Position numbers and translations under genes: made by a program. From the NCBI RefSeq assembly GCF_030719295.1, contig NZ_CP120997.1, positions 6,706,001 to 6,770,000 of the forward strand: DNA of 64,000 bases. The letters are read 5' to 3'. Of this stretch, positions 37,301 to 44,750 are shown piece by piece (within the stretch, counting starts at the first letter, position 1; each line of letters starts with the position of its first letter). This DNA comes from Streptomyces sp. Mut1. GTDB lineage: Bacteria; Actinomycetota; Actinomycetes; Streptomycetales; Streptomycetaceae. Below the pieces are notes generated by a model, which was not told where the DNA came from, did not search any database, and saw nothing but the letters and a program-made list of their open reading frames with translations.

Positions 37301-40300
37301 ATCGCGGTCTCCGCCTCGGACGGGTCGTCACGGTCGTCGGAGCGCGGGTCCGAGGCGACCGAGGCGGTGGAGTCCGACTCGGCGTCGGAATCGGTGCCGT
37401 CCCCGATGGCGGGGCTGTTGCCGGTGGAGGGCCCGGCCGTCCTGGGCAGCCCGGAGCCCGGCGGGTGAGGGGTGGTGGCGGACAGCGACGACCGCGAGGG
37501 CGGCACGGCCGAGGGGCCGTTCGCCAGGACCGGCCCCGCGGCCGCGGGCAGGGCGGTCTCCGCGGCGGCGCGACGGGTGGCGGCGTCGTCGCGGCGGCCG
37601 AGGATGTCGTCCAGTGCGTGGTCGATCTCGCCGAGGCGCAGCTCGGCCCGGTCGTGCGACTCCTGCGCATCCTGGCGAACCAGCTCGGTGTCGTCGGCGT
37701 GACCGCGCGCCGCGTCGGCGTCGGAGCGCAGGTCCCGTGCGGTGCCGCGGAGGTCCGGGAGCTGTGCCTCAAGCTCCTTGAGGGCCGCCTCGTCCCGGGC
37801 GAGGGAGATCTCGGACTGCCGGAAGTTCGTCCGGTCGAGCGTCAACTGGTCCTGGATCGCGTCCAGTTCTCCGTTGATCCGGTCGACCTCAGCGGTCGCG
37901 GTGTCGATCCGCTCGGTGAGCCGCGGGTCGACGGCCGGGGGTGTCGCGGGGTCGGCCGTGGGTGTCGACGTGGTGCCGGGCCCGGGCTCCGTGGCCGGCG
38001 CGGGAGGCGCGGCGGCGGTCTCGTTGAGGGCGTCGAGAGCGTCTTGCGCCGTTTTCAGGTCGGTGACGAGACGGGCCTGCCGCCGCCCGCCCTGGGTGAG
38101 GGACTCGGTGAGCGCGTCGATCGTGCCGAGGGTGCCGGTGATGTCCGTGGTCAGCTTGTCGATCCGGCCTTCGAGGTCGCGGACGTCCTGCTCGGCCCGG
38201 TCGGCCCCGGTCTCCGCCGTGCCGGCCGCCCGGTCGGCGTCGTCGGCCGCCGTGCGCGCGTCGTCCAGCGTCGTGACCGCGCCCCGCAGTCCGTCCACCG
38301 CGTCCGACCGCAGGTTCCGCATCTCGGTCTCGTCCGCGAGGGCCTGTGCGTGGTCGCCGTGGGCGCGGTGCAGGTCGTTCGCGATGGTCTCGAAGCCGGC
38401 CCAGGCACGGTCCAGCGCAGGGTCCCCGATGCGCGGCGTGCTCTCCGTGCCCGGCGCCGAGGCGGGGGCCGGGGTGGTCCGCAGGGCGCCGTCCGGTCCG
38501 AACGACCAGAACCGCAGCCCCTCCGGGCCGCGCGTCACCAGCTCCACCGGATGCCCGGTCAGTCGGGCCGTACGGGACGACCCGTACAGCGCGAGGGCGA
38601 GCCGGGAGCCGTCCGGGTCCGCGCCGGTCGCCAGCCAGAACTGGTACCCGTCGTCGTCCGGATCGACCCCGGCGACAAGGGCGTCCGGCAGGTCGCGCGG
38701 CGGTGTGGACGCCCACTGCCCCGGCGCGGTGCCGGTCTGCGAGGCCAGCAGCGCGGGCAGATCGTAAACACGCGGGAGGGGCCGGGGCGGGGTGATGCCA
38801 TGGCCCAGCGCGTCGCGCTCCTCGATGCGGAGGGTGGCCGTACCGGTGACGTGCCGCAGCCCTTCGGGGCCGCTGACCTGGATGTGCACGTCCGCCTGGA
38901 CCTCGTAGCCGCGGGTGCCGTGCCCCTCGGCCGGGGCGCTGGTGCTGCCGGTCTTGAGCCACTCGCGGCGCCCGCCGGAGACGTTGCCGCCGAAGTTGCT
39001 CGGGTCGATGGGCCGTTGGAGTACGGGCGGAGTGGCGCCGACCAGATTGCGGTCGGGGTCGTCGGCGCTCAGCACGAACGGCAGGGACAGGCCCAGGGCG
39101 GTGTCGTTACCGGACACCGTGCCCGAGGTATCGGTGACGATACGCAGCCGGTCCACGGCGACGTCGCTGCTCTCGGTGACCACCCGGGGCCGGTACAGGG
39201 ACACCGTCAGGGTGGGCCCCTCCGGGGTGTCCCGGAGCGGGAAGGCGCCCGGCATGGCCGGCAGCATCCCGCCGACCTGACGCGGGTTGTCCAGTGTGAT
39301 CGAACCTGCCTGGAGCAGCTCCCCGAGGCGCACCGAGGCGTTCTCGTCGGAGGTGGACGCGGGCTGCGCGCGCCAGCCGCTGCCGGTGGCCGGGGCCACC
39401 TGGTCGAGGGCCGTGTAGAGCTGGTCCCAGGCGTTGAAGCCGTACACCGGGACGTTGCCGTTCGGGTGGAACAGCCCGTCGTCGCGCAGCGCGGGCTGCC
39501 CGTGCGGCGCCGGCCGCGGGTCGACCCGGGACACCGATACGGGGACCGGCAACGGGTTGCCGCCGCGCGGGTCGGCCGTCTCACCGCCGGCGAACCGCAG
39601 GGTGACGTGGGCCGGGACCCGGGTCCGGCCGCCGATCTCGCCGGCCAGGGTGCGGCTGATCCAGCTCCGGGTCGGCGCGTCGGCGTCGCTCCAGGCGATG
39701 AACCCGCGCTGCACCAGCGCGCCCACCACGTTCGGCGGCCAGTCCGTGACCCAGGTGGAGCGGACGGTGGCGACCAGTTCGTAGTCCAGGCCGTCGAAGT
39801 CGGCGGCGTTGTCGGTGCGCAGCCAGAACCGGTCCTCGGCGGTCCGGCCCCGCTTGTCGGTCTTGACACTGGCCGACGTCCACTGGGCGGACGGGCCGAG
39901 CCGGTCGGTGCGGTCGTCCGCGTCGGGCCGGGTGAAGCGGGCCGTCGGATTGAGGGTGACCCGGTGCTGCCGGCTCACCGTGTTCGCCGTGGACCGGCCC
40001 GCCGGGGTCTGCGACGTCCAGCTCTCCAGCCCCGACTTGTCGCCGGGGACGGCAGTGCCGCGGCGCGCGCCCCGGTTGGCGGCGGTGGTCGTGGGCCGGG
40101 CCGAGAACGTCACCTCGACCAGGGCCGCGCCGCCGAACCGGTGGTGCCGGAAGCTGAACCGGGCCTGGCCGCCGCCGCGTCCGATCAGCGCGCGCTTGCC
40201 CGCGGTGCTCGTCTGGTCGGCGATCAGGGTGGCGACGCCGGGCAGGTACGAGGCGTGGCCGGGGGTCGTGACGCCGGGCGCGTACCGGTCGAGGAGGCCG

Positions 40301-43300
40301 CGCACCTCGTTCTGGAACCGCTGGCGCTGCGCGGTGCCGGGCCGGCCGGTCGGGCCCAGTTCGGTGACCGAGGTGACCGAGGCCAGGCCCAGCGTTCCGT
40401 CCCGCACATAGCGGCTGGGCAGCGGCGGGCTCGCCAGGCCGGTGGGCGGCACGTCGGCGGGAAGCCCCTCGACGCCGCCCATCCACTGCCGGTCGCGGCG
40501 CAACTGGCTGTCGGTCATCAGGAATTGGAGGCCCTGCGGCACGTCCACGGCGAGCTGGACGGTCTGCCCGTTGGTGTAGCCGACGAAGTTCGCGAACGCG
40601 TTGCGGTGCCCGGAGCGGATGGTGATGACATAGGTGAGGTCGGCCGTGACCCGGTGCTGGATGCCCGTCTGGGTCGGTACCCGGTTGGTCGTCGTCGTAC
40701 TGATCGAGGTGTCGGACTTGTCCGCCTTGCGGTCGTACTGGTAGCGCAGGGACGGGTTGAAACGGGACGGCTGCCGGGTCTCCGCCGTGCTGGGCTGCGG
40801 AGCGGAGGTGGCACCGTCCTGCTGCGAGTTCGGCTCCGGGTCGGTGGCGGGGGCGGGCGACTTCGGGTTGTTCTGTGTCGCCGTGCCCGCCAGCCCGAAC
40901 TGGTGCGTCTTGCCAAGACCCTTGAGCTGCTGCGCCGAGTCGGCGGCGGCGACGTCCGACTCCATGTACTGGCTCGTGCCGGACGTCAGCCGCGGGTGGT
41001 GCGCGACGGCCTGGATCTCCGCGGAGAGCTGCCCGTCGGCGCCGAGCCCCGGCAGGGTCAGGCCCTCCACCACGTAGCTGCCGCCGAGTATCTGCTGTCC
41101 GCGCGCGACCAGCGAACCGGGCGAGAGCGCCGCGGTCCGGGACTCGGCGGCCACCGTGGTGGGGTCGGCGAACGGGTTGCCGGTGAGCGAGCTGCCGACG
41201 AACCCAGCGAAGCGGCTCAGCAGCGAGGGCGCCGGGGTGAGGGAGACCGGACCGGGGGCCGGAGCGGTGGTGCCGGTGGTGGGTGCCGCGCCGGTGACGA
41301 TGCGCTGGAAGGCGTCCTGGAGGGCCGCCGAACCCCGCATCACGTCCACCAGGGCGTCGTCCGGGACCCGCACCACGTCCGGGCGCGGTCGGCCGGTGCC
41401 GTCCGTCAGGGCCAGCCGGTCCCTGTCGAGCCGGGAGACCGGGCGTACGGTGAACGGCTCGCCGGCCGGCTCCGGCGCCGGGGCGTCCAGGGTCCGGCCG
41501 TGGGGCACGCCCAGCCGGACCGTGCCCGGCACCCCCGCCGGCACGGTGCCCGGCGCGGACTCCAGGTCACCGGGCGGGTGCGGCCGGGGCTCCGGGGTGC
41601 CGAAGCGGACCCGCGGCCCGGGGCCCGTGCCCTCGTACAGATCGAGCGTGAGGCGGGCCGGCACGTCGAACTCGTGGGCGTCCTGGCCCGAGCTGATGAA
41701 GAACTGGTCCTGACCGACTGTCGACGAGGTGGTGTTGCCGAGCGAGGCGTTGCCGACGTACTGGTAGTCGCCGGTGCCGCTCAGTGTCCAGGCGCCGTTC
41801 GGAGTGGGAATACTGGGGCCGCCGCCGAAGCCGAGGCCGCCGCTGTAGCTGTTGCCGAGCCTGCCGTTGCCGCCGGCCGTCGAAGACGACACGCTGATGA
41901 CGGCGATGCCCGGGAGAACCCTCCTGTGTACGGGCGGCCGGTCCGCGTCGGCGATTGCGCCGAGCACCAGCCGCACCCGGCGCCGCCCCGTCGACGAGGG
42001 TGTCTCCAGGAACAGCGAGTGCCCACCGTCCACCATGGAGTCGGTCGCGCCCCGCAGCCCCAGCCCGGAGCGCAGCTCCAGGAGCCGCCGCAGGTTGTTC
42101 AACTGCGCCTGCACCAACGTCTCGTCGGGCAGCGAGCCCCGGCGCGGCGCGTTCGCGGGAGGGGGCAGGAAGCCCTGGTCGCGCAGCCAGGTCTCGGCCT
42201 CCGCGAACAGCGGGGCCGTGCCCTCCACGCCGAGGGGCGCCGCCGACTGCCCGATCGAGCCGAGCGACGCCAGCTCGGCGGGGAGCTGTCTGACCTCGGA
42301 CTCGGCCGGCGCGTGGCCCCGGGCGTCGTCCGCGCTGAGCATGCGCAGGTCGAGGCCGTGCCGCCAGGTTCCCGGCGCGTACGAGGCGGTGCTGCCGTCC
42401 GGCCGGATCAGGGTGACGGTGTACGAGACGTCGGCCTCGGTCAGCAGATGGCTGCGGTTGGTGCGCAGCGCGTGCACGGAGGCCGCCGAGGAACTGGTGC
42501 CGAAGGCGTTCTGCGCGCCGAGCTGGAGGGTGCCCTTGCCGCTGAAACTCCCGCCGAGGGAGCCGGTGGCGTCCGGGTGGTCCGCCCGCGTGTCACCGGT
42601 GAACGACGGGCCGATGCCGCCGGCGAGGGCGACACCGCTGTTGAACGTGGTGTTCTGGTCGTTCTTGACCGTGTTGACGAGGTGGCTCTCCAGGTTGATC
42701 TTCGCGTCGATGCTCTTGGCGACCGGCGCGGTCGGCGTGACCCGCGCGTCCAGCCGCACCATGCCGACGGCCCGGCCGTTGCCGTCCGTCAGCACCGGCG
42801 AGTACAGCCCGCCGTCGCGCTGCATCGGCAGCGTGCCGCGCAGCACCGGCTCGGAGAGGAAGTCGGCGAGCTGCGAGGAGGACGTGGCGTCGAGGTCGGC
42901 GCGGAAGTGCGCCGCCGCGCCCTCGTACAGGCGCCGGGGGTTGAGCACCGAGTCCACGCCCCACAGCGGCAGGTCGTCCAGGAGGGCGGGAGCGGGCAGT
43001 TCCTGGGCGGGGTCGGCGTCCGCGTCCACCAGGTGCTGCGGGAACCAGGCGGTGACCGGCCCGTGCTGCCGCACCGGCGACCAGCCGTCGACGGGGTGGC
43101 TGTCGGTGGTCGGGGCGGTCGGCGTGGCAGGGGCCACGCGGACCTGCCAGTTGCCGTCGAAGTCGTAGGCCCGGGACGGCTCGGCGCTGCGCTGGGCGGT
43201 GGTGGTCTGCGTGACCTGGGTGACGGTGACAGAGCCGTCCGCCTGGTTGTGCGTGATGGTCGCGGACAGCGCCATGTCCAGCGAACGGACCGGACCCGCC

Positions 43301-44750
43301 GACGTGATCGGCAGCGAACCCGTCCAGGGCACGGGGATCGTCGAGAACGTGCCGGACGGCTGCGCCGAGACGTTCTCCCGGGTGCCCTGGCCGCGCCGCT
43401 CCACATGCTTGTCGGGGTCACTGGTGTCCAACTCGCCCTGCCGCGCGGACGGCCGCCCCCCGTCCAGGGCCAGCCGCACGTCCACGCTCCGGTCGGTGCC
43501 GTCGACGCGCAGCGTGACGCGGTGGCCGCCGAGGCTGCGCAGGTACGGCAGGTGCTGGGCCATCTGGGTCGCCGACAGCACGTCCCGCAACTGGGCGAGG
43601 ACCGGGTCGTCGGGGCGCGGGGCCGGCCGGCCGAGGGCGGTGATCACCTGCCGGTGCACGGCGTCCACGACATCCGGCGAGAACGGCTCCATGAGGACGA
43701 GCCCGACCTGCCCGTCGTGCCGCTGCCCGTAGCCGCCGAGGTAGGAGGGGCGGGGACCGCGCCCACCGGTCGTCTCCGGCTCGGGGTCCGGGTCCGGATC
43801 GGGCAGCGGAGCGGTGTCACCGTCCGCCGTGGTGAGCGTCAGCACCGGCACTACCGGCGGGGGCGCCGCCTCCTCGGAGGTGACGACGGGCGGGGGAACG
43901 GTTGTGTCGTCCGGGACCGGCGCGGACGTGGTGCTGATCGGGACCATCGGCATGGCTTCGGAGTCCGAGACCGGGTCGACGGCGGGCGCGGTGACGGGCG
44001 TTGTGGCGGGCGGGACGAGCGGCGCCGGCGGGTCCGCGCCGAGGTCGCCGGTGACCGGCACGGGCGGCGTCGCGGCGTCGCGGCGCTCACCGTCGGGGCG
44101 CGGCCGGGGCGCGTCGGCGGGGTCGCCCACCAGCGTGGCGATGAGCTGGAGGTGCCGGGGCCGCAGCCCGCCCGCCTGGTAGCCGGCCGGCTCCGGCGAG
44201 GGGGCGGGCACGGGGGCGCCGGTGACCGGGGGCGCGTCGCCCATCAGGCTTTCGTTGCCGCCGCGGTGCGGCGCGGCCGGGTCGAGGCCGCTCTCGTCGC
44301 GCAGGCCGAGCTGGTGGCCGATCTCGTGCGCCAGCGCCGAGTCGGAGATGTCCGCCGGCCATGAGTGGTGCGTGGTGGGCACGCCGTCCGCCGGGTCGGT
44401 CAGGGCGACGTCCAGGTGCGCGGTCTGCCCTTCGGCGGCCGGAATGACAGTGACGTGCAGCCGGCTGCCGTCGGGCAGGCGGTGGTCCGGGGTGTTGAAC
44501 ACCCTCCGCACACCCTCTTCGAGCCGCTGCCGCACCCCGTCGACCTCCGGGCCGAGCTGCGGGTCGCCCGTCACGCGATAGGTGACGGTGAGATCGGTGA
44601 CGGGCTCACCGCCGTGCGTGAACTGCCGTACGTCGAAGGAGGAACGCACCACGTACTGCGTCGGCCTGCCGTCCGGACCCGTGGGCCGCGAGACCGGGTC
44701 CACCCACGTGTGACTCCGCGGCGTCGGCGTCGCCCCGTTCCGCGCCTCCT
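28375..44750 (-). repeat. Two homologous halves inside the giant gene
   Basis: Half A (about 36170-44750) and half B (28375 to about 36010) share an ordered series of segments: HExxHxxGxxD; VGLV.(M/L)EP; LPY(L/V)RS; LPMQRD.G..SPVL; KINLESHL; AQLNNLRR; GG.SLFLE; YVVEGLTLPGL; NPS.RY; RTDNAADF; MPGA(F/Y)P; GTR.(Y/H)E; coiled coil. The offset between matching segments is about 2,815 residues. Divergence is substantial, so this is an old duplication rather than a recent tandem copy or assembly error. Confidence 0.9.

Noticed and set aside
36403..44364. 2,653-codon open frame on the plus strand
   Set aside because: It is antisense to the giant gene. Its translation is Arg/Gly/Val-rich with no motifs, a known artefact of high-GC DNA. 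The giant frame has recognisable domains and an internal homologous duplication.
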